From a virus, in the IMG/VR virus record IMGVR_UViG_3300025652_000128, positions 1-47,464 of that record: a stretch of DNA of 47,464 nt. One strand, written 5' to 3'. A program made the position numbers and the translations under genes. How positions within the stretch are numbered: position 1 is the first letter of the stretch; each line of letters opens with the position of its first letter. The notes below the pieces were generated by a model. It did not search any database, had not been told where the DNA came from, and saw only the letters and a program-made list of their open reading frames with translations. Shown one piece after another: positions 21,982 through 31,694 of this stretch.

Positions 21982-24900
21982 TTATTTGGCTTTAGGCCCG
22001 ACCGCCACGTCCGCGAACGCAGACGCCGCCGTGTTGGACGAAAGATACTGCATAACTGAGTAGCGCAGGACTGCCGAGCCGCCGCCGGGAACCGGGACGG
22101 CGGACAGGCCGACGTTCACCAACGGGATCGCCGTCAGACGGTAGAGCGATTTAGCCGCCGTGTGTTCCGCCGTGTTGGTGTTGGCTGAGTTGCGCGGCCC
22201 TATCCCCGGAATACCCTTGATAATGTTCTGAGTGTTGGACGCGATGTAGGCGGGGGTTGCGCCAACCAAGAGGGAAGTCAGATCGCGCTCGTACCGCAGC
22301 CCGTTGTAGGCGTTATAAATGACGTCGCCGGGGCCGAGGATGCCCGTCCGGGAGAGGGCCAGTTTGACCATCCATTCTTCCCATTCGTCGTCCGCTTTTT
22401 TCTTCTCCCACTGCTCTTGGTCGTAGAGCGCAGCGCGCACCGTCCCAACAACAAACTGCCCCGCAAAGAGGGTGGCAAAACCTGCCGCCGTGGCAAGCGC
22501 GGGCAGGGACGCGGACGCCGCCGCCTTGGCTTTGCCTGCGCCCAACTCGCGCTCAATCTCATAGACGCCTTTCATCCGCCGGGCCGTTGCCGCGTGGACG
22601 TTTTCGAAGAACGTGAAGATGAACGACATTAGCGAGTAGGCCAGCCGCCCCATCGGCGTGGACGCCAACATGGGTTTGTCCGCCCGGCGCGGGTTCTGGA
22701 TGGTCTGGTCCACGAACCGTCCCATCATCGCGCCGTAGACTTTGCCCTCCGGCGTTTGCAAGTCGGCCATTGTCGGCAGCTTGTCCCGAGCGGCGAGCCA
22801 CTTACGCATGGTTTCGAAATTCTTCGGACCCACGCCTAGCTCTTGGAATTCGCGCTCAACCAGTCTCTTGTTCACTGCGGACGCCTTGGGGTCCGCGTGC
22901 GCACGAGCCATGTCGCGCAGCCAGTAAGAGCCCCCGGCGAGAACCGCCCGGCGTTGGGCGTTGGTTAGCTGCGACAAGAAGTTAGCCCGGAAAAACCTCG
23001 TCATGATGGTGTTGCCGGACACGATGTTGCCGTGATCGCCTGCAAGCCGGTTCAGCAGCACCGTGTCATGCAGGGGCGTGGACACAATGCCTATCATTTC
23101 CGCGAGCGCAGCCAACTCTTTTACGCTCTTGTTGCCGCGCACGGCTTCGCGCAGGTAGGTGCTAAACGTCCGCGCGGTCGTGGTCACGTCGCCGGTCCGC
23201 ATCATTACAGTGAGCGGTTCCGCGACGGAGGACCACGCGGCGCGCGGCAGCAACGTAATGTAGCCGAGGACGAACAGCGCAGCGGACAGACGGTCCGCGT
23301 GCTTCATGCCGTTGGAGCGGTTGCGCCCGGTAATTTCCTCAATTGCGTTGCGGGCGGCGTCCACTTCGTCGGACTTCGCGCCTTGGTCCACGGCTTCGTT
23401 CATCGCCATTTCTTTAATGTTATCGCGCTTAACATCTGTCAGGTCGCGCAGAATGTTGAGGCGGCCTTGCGCGGTCTTGTAGTTGTATTTTGTCGGGCTG
23501 CGTTCGATGGCCGATTTTATTTCCGGGCGGGACAGAACGCGGTCGATCTTGTCGTAACCCCCTGCGGCCCCGAACCGCTCATGGTATTGCGCGCGGGCTT
23601 CCACGCCGTGGACGTAGCCCAAGACGCTGGTCAGCACGTCAGTGTCGTACCAATCCGCCATGATCGTGTCGGCTTCCTTGGGGTGTGTCCGGACCTTCAT
23701 GAAGTTGGCGTCCGGGCCGAGGCTGTCGAACGAGGTGCTTTCCCCTGAAATGACGCGGGTTTTCCAGTCAAGCGCCGACTGGTTCGCGTAATCAAAACGG
23801 ACCGCGTCCGCGAGGTCGTCCATTGCGTCGTTGATCATTGTCTCGTCGTCGGCGTCAATGGCGTCTTTAAGTGCCTGAATTTCGTCCACGTAAAGGTCCT
23901 GCCGATCAAGCGGGTCCACGCGCTTGGCGGTTTGGCGCGCAAGCTTGAGCATGTCCTCCGGGCTGATATCCTCCATTAGCCGGTCGAACACAACTTCGTA
24001 TAGACGCGTAGCGTCGCCCACAAACTTGTCGGGGTCGTCGTTTACGCGCGCAGGCAGTAGCACGCGCGGCAAGTAACCGGTGTCCTCAACGTAACCCAAC
24101 TCCAGCCCGGCGTTCAGCGCCCGTCGGTAGGTGGCGTCCATGATGCGGCGCAGTGCAGCCGCAACCGTCCGGTGTTGCTTCGTCGCACCCGCCGGGGTTT
24201 TGCCAAGTAAGCTGTCGCGGATAATATCGTTGTCCGACTTCTTGAGCCGCCCTGTCACCCAATTCTCCAGCTTGTTTGACCGAAGAATGTTGCGTATTTG
24301 CGACCCGGTTGAGTTGGTCAGTTGTTCGCGCGCTTCCTCAAAGGTCTGGGCAATCGTGTCGCCGGAGCCGTGTTTCGTCATAACGCGCTCGAGCATCTCG
24401 TTCAGGAACAGTTGCGCGCCCTTTGGCGCACGACGAACCCGCGCCATCGTGGCCCCTCGCAGAGAGAACAAGTAGAACCGCCCAATGTCCGCCATGCGCT
24501 GGCCCGCGCGGGCGACATACTGGCCGTTGTTTTCGCCGTCGCGCATACTAACGCCGGTGTTCATTGCCAGCGTGGACGCGCCGTTGCGCAGGGACGTGCG
24601 AAGGGGCTGGTTGGTCAGCTTCTTGAAGCCGTTCCGGATGCGGCGCAGTTCTTCTTTGACTGACGCCGTGTTGCTGTCGCTTTCATCCAGCACGCCCATC
24701 TTGGACCAATAGGCCGGGTCCAAAATGTCCAAGTCGGCGGGCCGCTGGGCTGCGTTGCCTGCCATGCCTTGGACGTCCGTGCCGATGTGGCCGAACAGAT
24801 CATCGAAAGCGGAGAAGATTGCCAGCCGCTCGGACGTCTTGGGGTAGAGCAAAGCCAGCGCCCGGTCTGCGGACGCGAGATAAGCCTTATCCCCCTTAGC

Positions 24901-27900
24901 GATAAACTCCGTTGTGCCCCCGGCCATTTCAACCTTGTGCGCAATGTACGCTTCGAAGGCTCGCGCAATCATCTCGTGGACGCTGGCGTAGTAATCCTTC
25001 ATTGACGGGAACGCGCGCGCCGAGTTGGCGCGGTAGGCGGACGGGTCTATCTTGATGCGTGTCGCGCCGGAGCGCAGCCGCTCCAACTGCTCGAGGGCCT
25101 TCACGGACGCCTTGGTGGGCTGGCCTTTCAAGGGACCGTGCTTGTGGACGGCTTGCGCCTTCTGCTCCAGCCGCATCATGTTGACGGCCAAACTGGCGTC
25201 GGTGAAGAACATTTTGTGGACCAGATTTACGAACGCCGCCTGCAAACTGTCGGACGGGTCCAGCCCGTCTGCTCGCGTCAGGTGCGTGAACAACCGGCTT
25301 TCCGTGCCGGGAGTTAGCGTGTCCAACAGGTAGTGGTCCAGTGCGTGCATCCACTCATGAGCGAAAGAATTGGACCGCTCCGGCATGTGGATTGTTGTTG
25401 TGGTTGAGTTGTACATGCCTAAATAGGACCGGTTGCTTTTGTCCATCGAAAGGTTCAAGCGTCCGCCGAGGCTCATAGCTTCAAGCGGCAGGCGCATCAC
25501 GTGCGCCATGAATTGAATGTTGCGCCAGCCGTCCAACAGGTTTTCCACCGCGTCGATAGCCCGGCCCTTGCCGGACCCGTTCGCGCCCCGCGCGACTGCA
25601 ATCCCGAATTGGCTGCGGAACAGCCGGGTAAGGAGGCCGATCTTTTGTTGCGGCGGCATGAGTACGCCGTCGTCCGGGTCCACCCCGGCGTCGCGGTAGG
25701 CTTGTTCGTAGATAGACTGCCGATTTGTGGAGGACGCCGTGCGGAGGTCCGGGTCCGGGTCTATCTGCTTTTCTTGGAGAGGCCGTTGTTTTGCATCTTG
25801 TTCGCGGCGCGGACCATCGACCGTTCCCCGTTTTTCAGTCCGCTTGCTCGCAGCGCTTCGGCCACTAGACTGTGTTTCCTGTCCGCGTCCGCTTGGGTCT
25901 GCTTCGGCAAAGAGGCTTCCGGTCCCGTCATTGCGGTTGGAGGCTTGCTCGCTTTGAATGTCATTGGTTAGTTCCATCCCATCTTTAATCGGCGCTGGCT
26001 CCACACCGGGGAGGGTTGCTTGGTCCGTCCGCTGTTCGGCGGCGCGGGTTGCGTATTCGGTCAGGAAGTCCTCCATGGCCTTGCGCGAAACCATCCGGGT
26101 GCCCGTGTCGTTATAGAAGGCCCCAAGCAACGTGTCCGTCAAGGGCGAATTGGGTTCGGCGAACGCGTCCGACTGCGCCCAATAGTCGGATAGGTTCATT
26201 TTGCGGGCCTTCAAGTCCGAAATGACCGCCGTCATTGCCCGCAGGTCGTCGGACAGGTCCACGTTCGCACTGACTTCGCCCCGGTCGATGGCGTTGCGCA
26301 GGCGCGAAAACGCGGGCGCAGCCGTAACCAGTGCGTTGGTCAGGGACGCCGTGTCGTCGTCCGTGCTTTCCGTCAGGCGGGTCAGCATCTTTTCATCGGC
26401 GTAGGCGTGTTGGAAGATCGCCGCTTGGAACCGGCGCTGGCCGTCGATGGTCAGCCCGCCCTCTTTCGTGACCAGCGCGCCTTGCGCGGACTGCGGCAAC
26501 CGGGCAACGAAAGCCCGGATGAACCCCCGGTTGCTCGCGGACATGAGGTTGCCGCCTTTGTAGTTGGACAACAGATCGTCGTCCACGAGCCGCGCGTCGG
26601 CGCGGGCGGTCTCGCTGCCGGACATGGTCAACGTGGCGGACTGGTTGCTGGCGACCGTGAAGTCGCGGGCGTCCGTCTCGGTCACACGGCGGCGCACCAT
26701 AACGGGGTTGCGCATGTTGGCCGCTGCCGGGAAACGAGCCACCATGGCGGCGCGGTATTCTTCGGCAGTGCCGCGTTCGTAGCCCCGGCGCAGGCCCATG
26801 ACCCGTCCGTTTCCGCTTTCGACCACGCGCCCATCGGGACCGATGATGGGAGCGCCCCGGTCGGTTTCGGGGCTGTCGCCCAAGCGGGCGGCGTTGGGGG
26901 CGTTGGCGATGCTTTCAATTTGGGTCTGCGATGCCGCCCGGTCACGGTCGCGGGGCTGCAACTCCTGCGGATAGTCTTTGCTGTCCGACGTGAGCAAGTC
27001 GTCCGCTTCCATCACTGTGGTCTCGACTTCGATTTCCTCGTTGTCGGGCGTGTAGATTTTCGACCGGGTCGGCGCTTCGACTTGTTCAGTAGGTTGTTCA
27101 GTAGGTTGTTCAGCAGGTTGCTCAACAGGCCCATCCACTGCGTCCGGGGCGTCCGGGGCGTCCGTGGGTTCAGTCTGCGCGTCCGCAGTGGCTGTTATGG
27201 TTTGCTCAACGGGGGCCTGAGCACTAATTTCCGGCTTGGCCACGGACGTGGCCGCGTCCGCAGTGTCACCCTGCTCGTCGAGGGTAAACCCTTCGGGCAA
27301 CGTATCCAGTAACTCTGACGGCTCGGGCGTTGCCGATGTGGGTTGCCGGTCTTGCTTCATGGCTTCAACAACGGTCTGACCCGCCGTGGTGATTGCGCCG
27401 GTCGCTCCGCCGCCCACGATTTCCGCGCCGATTTCTCCCACGTCGATCTTGCCGTCGGTCAGCATCTGGGCCGAGGCTTCGCCCGCGCCCTCGCCAGCCG
27501 CTTCCACCACGCCGCCGCCAACGGTCGCGGCTACGCGCGTCCCTTTACCTGCCTGCGCGGCTGAACGCGCCAAAGCCCCGGTGGCCCCGCCGGTCACGGC
27601 GTCCATTGCGCCGATGGCAACGGCGCGTTGCGTCGCCTTCGTCACCATGGCCGTGACGGCTTCGGGGTTTTCCATGGCCCACGCTTCCACGGCGGCTTTG
27701 TCGTTCGGGTCGATATTGAGCGCTGTCAGTTCTTCGCTGATACTCTGTGCAACGGACGCACCTTTCTCGGTTGCGCCACCCACGAGGCTGGCCGCTGCGG
27801 CTGCACCGCCGGGGCCTGCGATGCTCCCAAGGACACCCGCCGCGATGGTCGGCGCGGACGCGGGGAGCGAACGCAGCGCAAACGTCCGGGCTACGCCGCC

Positions 27901-28560
27901 CGGATCATCGGCAAACGCGCCGCCCATGTCTTTGACTTTCTCCCAAGTCGTGTCGCCCTGCGGCTGCGCGAACCGCTGCGCTGCCGGGTTCATCGGGATG
28001 GCCGAAGCTTCCGCCATTTGCTGCTGAATAAGGGGGGCGTTCTGCGCTATGAGCGAAGCGCCGTCCGCAGCCGTGCGGTCAAGCGCGCCTTGGCGTTCGC
28101 GGGTGCTGGAGGTTGTGGCGGCGGCACCGTACTGCGCGACTTGTTGCCGGAGCAAAGTGATTTCGTCCGCGACTTGGGCGCGTGTTTCGTCGTCCGGGAG
28201 GTTGGGCAGTTCCAACTCCAGCGCGTCCGCCTGTTGTGTAAGTTGCGCAGCCTCTTTGTCGGCGTACTGCACGCCGCCGATGCTGTCTTGCTGGTCCATG
28301 AGGCCAGCACCTTTGGCCACGCGAAGGCCCGGAATGATCGTGCGCGCCTGCGCAATGCCTGCCTGAATGTCGCCGCCCGCCGTGGATTGGTCGATAGGCT
28401 CCGGCGCGTCCAGCATGAAGCCCGGCGGGGGCGGCGGGATCGTGGTGTCCAGCGCGTCGGGCGCGTCCAGCGTGAAGCCGGAAGGGGGTGGCGGGATCGT
28501 GGTGTCCAGCGTGAAGCCGGAAGGGGGCGGCGGGATCGTGGGGTTCAGGGTGAGACCCAT
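21982..28560 (-). CDS. Giant polyvalent ejection protein (2192 residues)
   Basis: The N-terminus carries tandem TIPPPPSGFTLD units, and the motif recurs as TLPEGFTLD near residue 423. Small-residue hydrophobic stretches lie near 240-400. A ParB/DdrB-like domain spans about 510-800 (LQPRDRDRAASQTQIESIA, DGRVVESGNGRVMGLRRGY). A zincin-like segment near 1065 reads SFAHEWMHALDHYLL, an HExxH motif of the large polyvalent protein-associated type. A long helical region follows, then a membrane-like segment near 2010-2040 (ALATAAGFATLFAGQF). Polyvalent proteins are injected with phage DNA and act early in the host. Position beside the transglycosylase and internal virion proteins supports a capsid-internal ejection protein. 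Confidence 0.85.
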   Translation of the reverse strand: MGLTLNPTIPPPPSGFTLDTTIPPPPSGFTLDAPDALDTTIPPPPPGFMLDAPEPIDQSTAGGDIQAGIAQARTIIPGLRVAKGAGLMDQQDSIGGVQYADKEAAQLTQQADALELELPNLPDDETRAQVADEITLLRQQVAQYGAAATTSSTRERQGALDRTAADGASLIAQNAPLIQQQMAEASAIPMNPAAQRFAQPQGDTTWEKVKDMGGAFADDPGGVARTFALRSLPASAPTIAAGVLGSIAGPGGAAAAASLVGGATEKGASVAQSISEELTALNIDPNDKAAVEAWAMENPEAVTAMVTKATQRAVAIGAMDAVTGGATGALARSAAQAGKGTRVAATVGGGVVEAAGEGAGEASAQMLTDGKIDVGEIGAEIVGGGATGAITTAGQTVVEAMKQDRQPTSATPEPSELLDTLPEGFTLDEQGDTADAATSVAKPEISAQAPVEQTITATADAQTEPTDAPDAPDAVDGPVEQPAEQPTEQPTEQVEAPTRSKIYTPDNEEIEVETTVMEADDLLTSDSKDYPQELQPRDRDRAASQTQIESIANAPNAARLGDSPETDRGAPIIGPDGRVVESGNGRVMGLRRGYERGTAEEYRAAMVARFPAAANMRNPVMVRRRVTETDARDFTVASNQSATLTMSGSETARADARLVDDDLLSNYKGGNLMSASNRGFIRAFVARLPQSAQGALVTKEGGLTIDGQRRFQAAIFQHAYADEKMLTRLTESTDDDTASLTNALVTAAPAFSRLRNAIDRGEVSANVDLSDDLRAMTAVISDLKARKMNLSDYWAQSDAFAEPNSPLTDTLLGAFYNDTGTRMVSRKAMEDFLTEYATRAAEQRTDQATLPGVEPAPIKDGMELTNDIQSEQASNRNDGTGSLFAEADPSGRGQETQSSGRSAASKRTEKRGTVDGPRREQDAKQRPLQEKQIDPDPDLRTASSTNRQSIYEQAYRDAGVDPDDGVLMPPQQKIGLLTRLFRSQFGIAVARGANGSGKGRAIDAVENLLDGWRNIQFMAHVMRLPLEAMSLGGRLNLSMDKSNRSYLGMYNSTTTTIHMPERSNSFAHEWMHALDHYLLDTLTPGTESRLFTHLTRADGLDPSDSLQAAFVNLVHKMFFTDASLAVNMMRLEQKAQAVHKHGPLKGQPTKASVKALEQLERLRSGATRIKIDPSAYRANSARAFPSMKDYYASVHEMIARAFEAYIAHKVEMAGGTTEFIAKGDKAYLASADRALALLYPKTSERLAIFSAFDDLFGHIGTDVQGMAGNAAQRPADLDILDPAYWSKMGVLDESDSNTASVKEELRRIRNGFKKLTNQPLRTSLRNGASTLAMNTGVSMRDGENNGQYVARAGQRMADIGRFYLFSLRGATMARVRRAPKGAQLFLNEMLERVMTKHGSGDTIAQTFEEAREQLTNSTGSQIRNILRSNKLENWVTGRLKKSDNDIIRDSLLGKTPAGATKQHRTVAAALRRIMDATYRRALNAGLELGYVEDTGYLPRVLLPARVNDDPDKFVGDATRLYEVVFDRLMEDISPEDMLKLARQTAKRVDPLDRQDLYVDEIQALKDAIDADDETMINDAMDDLADAVRFDYANQSALDWKTRVISGESTSFDSLGPDANFMKVRTHPKEADTIMADWYDTDVLTSVLGYVHGVEARAQYHERFGAAGGYDKIDRVLSRPEIKSAIERSPTKYNYKTAQGRLNILRDLTDVKRDNIKEMAMNEAVDQGAKSDEVDAARNAIEEITGRNRSNGMKHADRLSAALFVLGYITLLPRAAWSSVAEPLTVMMRTGDVTTTARTFSTYLREAVRGNKSVKELAALAEMIGIVSTPLHDTVLLNRLAGDHGNIVSGNTIMTRFFRANFLSQLTNAQRRAVLAGGSYWLRDMARAHADPKASAVNKRLVEREFQELGVGPKNFETMRKWLAARDKLPTMADLQTPEGKVYGAMMGRFVDQTIQNPRRADKPMLASTPMGRLAYSLMSFIFTFFENVHAATARRMKGVYEIERELGAGKAKAAASASLPALATAAGFATLFAGQFVVGTVRAALYDQEQWEKKKADDEWEEWMVKLALSRTGILGPGDVIYNAYNGLRYERDLTSLLVGATPAYIASNTQNIIKGIPGIGPRNSANTNTAEHTAAKSLYRLTAIPLVNVGLSAVPVPGGGSAVLRYSVMQYLSSNTAASAFADVAVGPKAK
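28427..28555 (-). repeat. Tandem repeat encoding PPPPxGFxLD units
   Basis: Imperfect 36-base units on the minus strand encode TIPPPPSGFTLD and variants three to four times at the start of the giant protein. Confidence 0.8.
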
Positions 28561-28563
28561 GTG

Positions 28564-29184
28564 TTAGCCTTTCGGAAGCATTGAGGGGCGGCGCAGCGCC
28601 TGTTCGGCGTCATTTGCGGCCATCGTGGACCGGGACATTACTGCCTCGCGCAACATCTCCATGAAGGGCGCGGTGGCGTCGCCCCCTATGCGCGGCGCGG
28701 GGGTTCTTGCGGACATGGCGGGGCCCGTCGGTTGCGGCTCCGGGGGGAGTAGGTTCGCCAGTTCTGCGCCGGGGTCCGGGAGGATGCTAGGGGCTTGGCC
28801 CTGTGGAGGTTGGCCCATAGGTGCCGGGTTGCCGCCGAGAATACTTTGGATATAATTTCGGGTTTCGTCTGGAAGTGCACCAAGGTCGCCGTTCCATTTA
28901 TCTGCGTTTCCTGCGCCCCAATTGTATGCAGCCAGTGCGCGCGGCTGGTCGTTGTTATAGCGGGACAACATGGCTTGCATGTATTCCCGCCCAAACGCTT
29001 CGTTCACTTGCGGGTTGAACCGCTGCTCCCAATCCATCGGCGCAACACCAAACCCCGGATCGCGTGCCGTGTCGGGCATGATTTGCAAGATGCCAGCCGC
29101 CCCGGCGGGGGATACGGCGCGCGGGTTGCCGCCGCTCTCCTGCCGGATTTGGTTCGCGATAAGCTGTTCGAACGGAAGGGTCAT
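28564..29184 (-). CDS. Lytic transglycosylase (ejection-associated)
   Basis: The product is 206 residues. ATG 29184 shares a base with the upstream stop (TAATG). The SLT-type fold is clear: catalytic Glu16 in IRQESGGNP, then SPAGAAGILQIMPDTA, NVNEAFG-like and YNNDQPRALAAYNWGAG. The C-terminal 80 residues are Pro-rich and may anchor it in the virion. It opens peptidoglycan as DNA enters the cell. It lies directly upstream of the polyvalent protein with only three bases between them. Confidence 0.9.
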   Translation of the reverse strand: MTLPFEQLIANQIRQESGGNPRAVSPAGAAGILQIMPDTARDPGFGVAPMDWEQRFNPQVNEAFGREYMQAMLSRYNNDQPRALAAYNWGAGNADKWNGDLGALPDETRNYIQSILGGNPAPMGQPPQGQAPSILPDPGAELANLLPPEPQPTGPAMSARTPAPRIGGDATAPFMEMLREAVMSRSTMAANDAEQALRRPSMLPKG

Positions 29185-30314
29185 TACATCGGCACCCACT
29201 GGCCATTGCGCCACGCCACCTTGTTGCCGTTTGCGTCCGTGGCCGTAGGTTCAGCGGCGGCTCCGGTGCCGCCCGTGGCTGCTTGCGGGGCCGCGCCGGG
29301 TTGGGGCAGAAGCCCACCACCGGGAAGGCCGCGCTCCACGCGCTGCGACGGGCCGGGCCAGATGCGGTTCTCGAACTGGTTAGACTGGAGACCGGCGGCG
29401 GCAAGCACGTTCTCCACCGCAGAGGCTGCGTTCCGCGTCCGCTGGAATTCCGCAGCGGCTTCGGTCACAAGGCTTTGCAACAGTTCCGGCGGAACCTCCG
29501 CGCCCTTGAATTCCGCCGCCAAGCGGTCTCCTATCGTTCCGGTCAGCGCCTTCACCACGCCCGCCGACACGATTGGCGGGGCGGCCTTTCTCCCGGCGTT
29601 TGGGTTCTCTTTGAGAAATTGTTGCTTCAACAGTTCTGTTTCGTTGACGGACGTTTGCCGCCCCCCGGCTGCCTCGTCGGAGATACGCTGCTTCTCCAAC
29701 TCAGTGATGGAGGCCAGTTCGCTGTTTGCCATGCTCTGGTCGTTGACCATGCCTTGGCGGGTCTGTGCGTCCGCTTCGGCCTGTGCCTGCCCCGGCTGCG
29801 TCTGGCCGTAGTTGTCCACCACACCGGTGCCGAGGAAAACCTGGGCCATGTTGTCGGGGGTTTCAAACTGCGGATTGATCAACGTCGAGTAGCCCGCAAC
29901 CGTTCCGGGGTCGTTCAGGTCGATGCCCGCCGAGCCGAGCGCGCCGATAAGGGCTTTTCGGCCTTCGGGCGTGGCGGGGTCGATGCCCGTCAGTGCCCCG
30001 GCAAGGCCCATTAAATTGTCGTGAGTTTGCTGCTCGCGTCCGTCCGCGTTGCGGGTCGTGTCCGCCACGGCGTTGGCCTGCCCTGCCTGCGCCCCGTAGA
30101 GGTTCGCCTGCTGGTCGTACATGCCTGACCCGGCGCGCGCCCGGTAGTCGCCTGCCACTGCGTTGGCTTGGCCGGATTGCGCCTCCATAAGCGCCCGCTT
30201 GCCGCGCGCAAGATCGGCTTCGATCATGCCCCCGGCGTTCGGGGCGAAGATTTGGGCGAGTGCTTGGAACCCTTCGCGGATGCCGTTGCTACCTGTATTC
30301 ATGGAAGATTGCAT
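29184..30314 (-). CDS. Internal virion/ejection protein
   Basis: The product is 376 residues, with GAGG seven bases before ATG 30314. It is mostly helical, rich in Ala, Gln and Gly, with repeated QANAVA and QANLYGAQAG segments that resemble ejection proteins lining the portal barrel. The C-terminus is low-complexity and ends in WRNGQWVPM. No catalytic motif is seen. Position between gp14-like protein and the transglycosylase gives the role; it is inferred. Confidence 0.7.
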   Translation of the reverse strand: MQSSMNTGSNGIREGFQALAQIFAPNAGGMIEADLARGKRALMEAQSGQANAVAGDYRARAGSGMYDQQANLYGAQAGQANAVADTTRNADGREQQTHDNLMGLAGALTGIDPATPEGRKALIGALGSAGIDLNDPGTVAGYSTLINPQFETPDNMAQVFLGTGVVDNYGQTQPGQAQAEADAQTRQGMVNDQSMANSELASITELEKQRISDEAAGGRQTSVNETELLKQQFLKENPNAGRKAAPPIVSAGVVKALTGTIGDRLAAEFKGAEVPPELLQSLVTEAAAEFQRTRNAASAVENVLAAAGLQSNQFENRIWPGPSQRVERGLPGGGLLPQPGAAPQAATGGTGAAAEPTATDANGNKVAWRNGQWVPM

Positions 30315-30323
30315 CTGTTTGCC

Positions 30324-31016
30324 TCACATTACGCGCATAGGTGGACGAAGGGACGAGGACGGGGCGAGCGCCGAGCCCCCCATGGAGCCGCCGAAAAGGC
30401 CGGGGCCTGCCATGCCTAAAAATGAGCCAGCGCCGCCAAGCAAGTCGGCCAACATGTTGTCGCCGCGTGTGACTTGGGCCGGGGCAATGTTCTGCTCTTG
30501 ATTGCCCACGCCAAGGGAGCCGCGTCGCAGCCCGCCGATGGTGGAGAGGGCGTCCGCGCTGTTGCCGAACGTAAGGGCGCGGTTTCCGGACGTGGTGGCG
30601 TATGAGGACAGGTTGGCCAGCGCGGCGATGCGCTCGCGGCTTTTCGAGGCTGCTTCGTTTGTGCGCCGGGCTGCGTCCTGCCGGACGTCCGCGCTCGCAG
30701 TAGAAGTCAGCGCCGGTTGGTTCAGCGCGTCCGGGCGAGTGGATAGCGCCGAGATGAAGTCGTCCGCTGCGGTGTTCCGCTCCGTGTCGTAGTTCTCACG
30801 CGTGACGGCGTCCTCGGTGCCCCGGTACGTCGTTTCCGCTTCGTCCTGAAAGCCTTTCTGCCGGGTGATTTCAGCCTCGCGCGCCTGCTGCGAAATGTCG
30901 AAGGCGCTCTTGTTGGCTTGGTTCTGCGCGTTCACGTAGTTCTTGTTTGTCTTGGCGGTGCCGACGGCTCCCGCAGTGGAGAGGACGAGAGAGCCGATAG
31001 TGATGGGGTCACACAT
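30324..31016 (-). CDS. Internal virion protein (T7 gp14-like)
   Basis: The product is 230 residues with AAGGAT before ATG 31016. The start MCDPITIGSLVLSTAGAVG, a short hydrophobic segment after a Met-Cys, is typical of gp14-type internal virion proteins of podoviruses. A long Ala/Gln/Glu-rich helix follows and the C-terminus is Gly/Ser-rich (LLGGAGSFLGMAGPGLFGG), possibly membrane-active. It probably forms the outer-membrane part of the ejection channel. Confidence 0.7.
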   Translation of the reverse strand: MCDPITIGSLVLSTAGAVGTAKTNKNYVNAQNQANKSAFDISQQAREAEITRQKGFQDEAETTYRGTEDAVTRENYDTERNTAADDFISALSTRPDALNQPALTSTASADVRQDAARRTNEAASKSRERIAALANLSSYATTSGNRALTFGNSADALSTIGGLRRGSLGVGNQEQNIAPAQVTRGDNMLADLLGGAGSFLGMAGPGLFGGSMGGSALAPSSSLRPPMRVM

Positions 31017-31026
31017 GATGTTATCC

Positions 31027-31665
31027 TTAGTTCACGATCCGGGTGGAACCGGAGGTCGAGGTCCCGGTGCTGCCGGAGCGGTAGCGATCCCAAAGCGCGT
31101 CCTGCTGTTGGCCGTACCGAACCGCGCCGATGCCTTGGCCCACGCCGGAGAAGATATCTCCGAGGGGGTTGTAGCGCGGCTGTTCTTGGAACAAGCGTTG
31201 AGAGGCGGCGTTGGCTTCGTTGGCCGCGCGCGCACTGTCGCCGGTGGCGTTGAGTTGAGACACGAGAGTGGACCGTTCGCCCTGCACACGTCCGCGCAAG
31301 TTGTTGGTCGCGGCTGTTGCTTCGGATACCACTCCGGCGCGGGCGTCGTCGTACTGGCCTCCGAGGTCGCCGCGTCCGTCTGCGGCCATGGACGAATTTA
31401 GCGTCCCGGCGCGGGCCAGCGCGTAGGTGAGTTGGTCGTTCGCTTTGCCAAACTGGTCGTCGAGTTGGGGCTGATAGTAGTCCATATAGGACCCCTTAAA
31501 GCCGTCATAGAACCCGTTATCGAATTGCGAAAAGTTGCTGTCAATCCGCTCGGTGCCTTCGCGGATGCGCCCTTGCCGGGCTTCTTCCTCCCGGCGCGCG
31601 CGGGCGCTGTCCTCAAGCATCTGGTCTTGGTAGCTGGTGTCAACTTCTGGGCTAGAACCACACAT
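31027..31665 (-). CDS. Virion protein, helical
   Basis: The product is 212 residues starting MCGSSPEVDTSYQDQ. It is Ala, Gln and Asp rich and helical, like internal virion or tail-associated proteins next to gp14-type genes. No conserved motif is recognised. Only ten bases separate it from the next gene, so they are co-transcribed. Confidence 0.65.
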   Translation of the reverse strand: MCGSSPEVDTSYQDQMLEDSARARREEEARQGRIREGTERIDSNFSQFDNGFYDGFKGSYMDYYQPQLDDQFGKANDQLTYALARAGTLNSSMAADGRGDLGGQYDDARAGVVSEATAATNNLRGRVQGERSTLVSQLNATGDSARAANEANAASQRLFQEQPRYNPLGDIFSGVGQGIGAVRYGQQQDALWDRYRSGSTGTSTSGSTRIVN

Positions 31666-31694
31666 GGCTTAGGTCCACTTCTGGTTTCGGCACC

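Noticed and set aside
27628-28584. 318-residue plus-strand open frame opposite the giant protein
   Set aside because: Antisense shadow with Arg-rich composition and no family-like motif.
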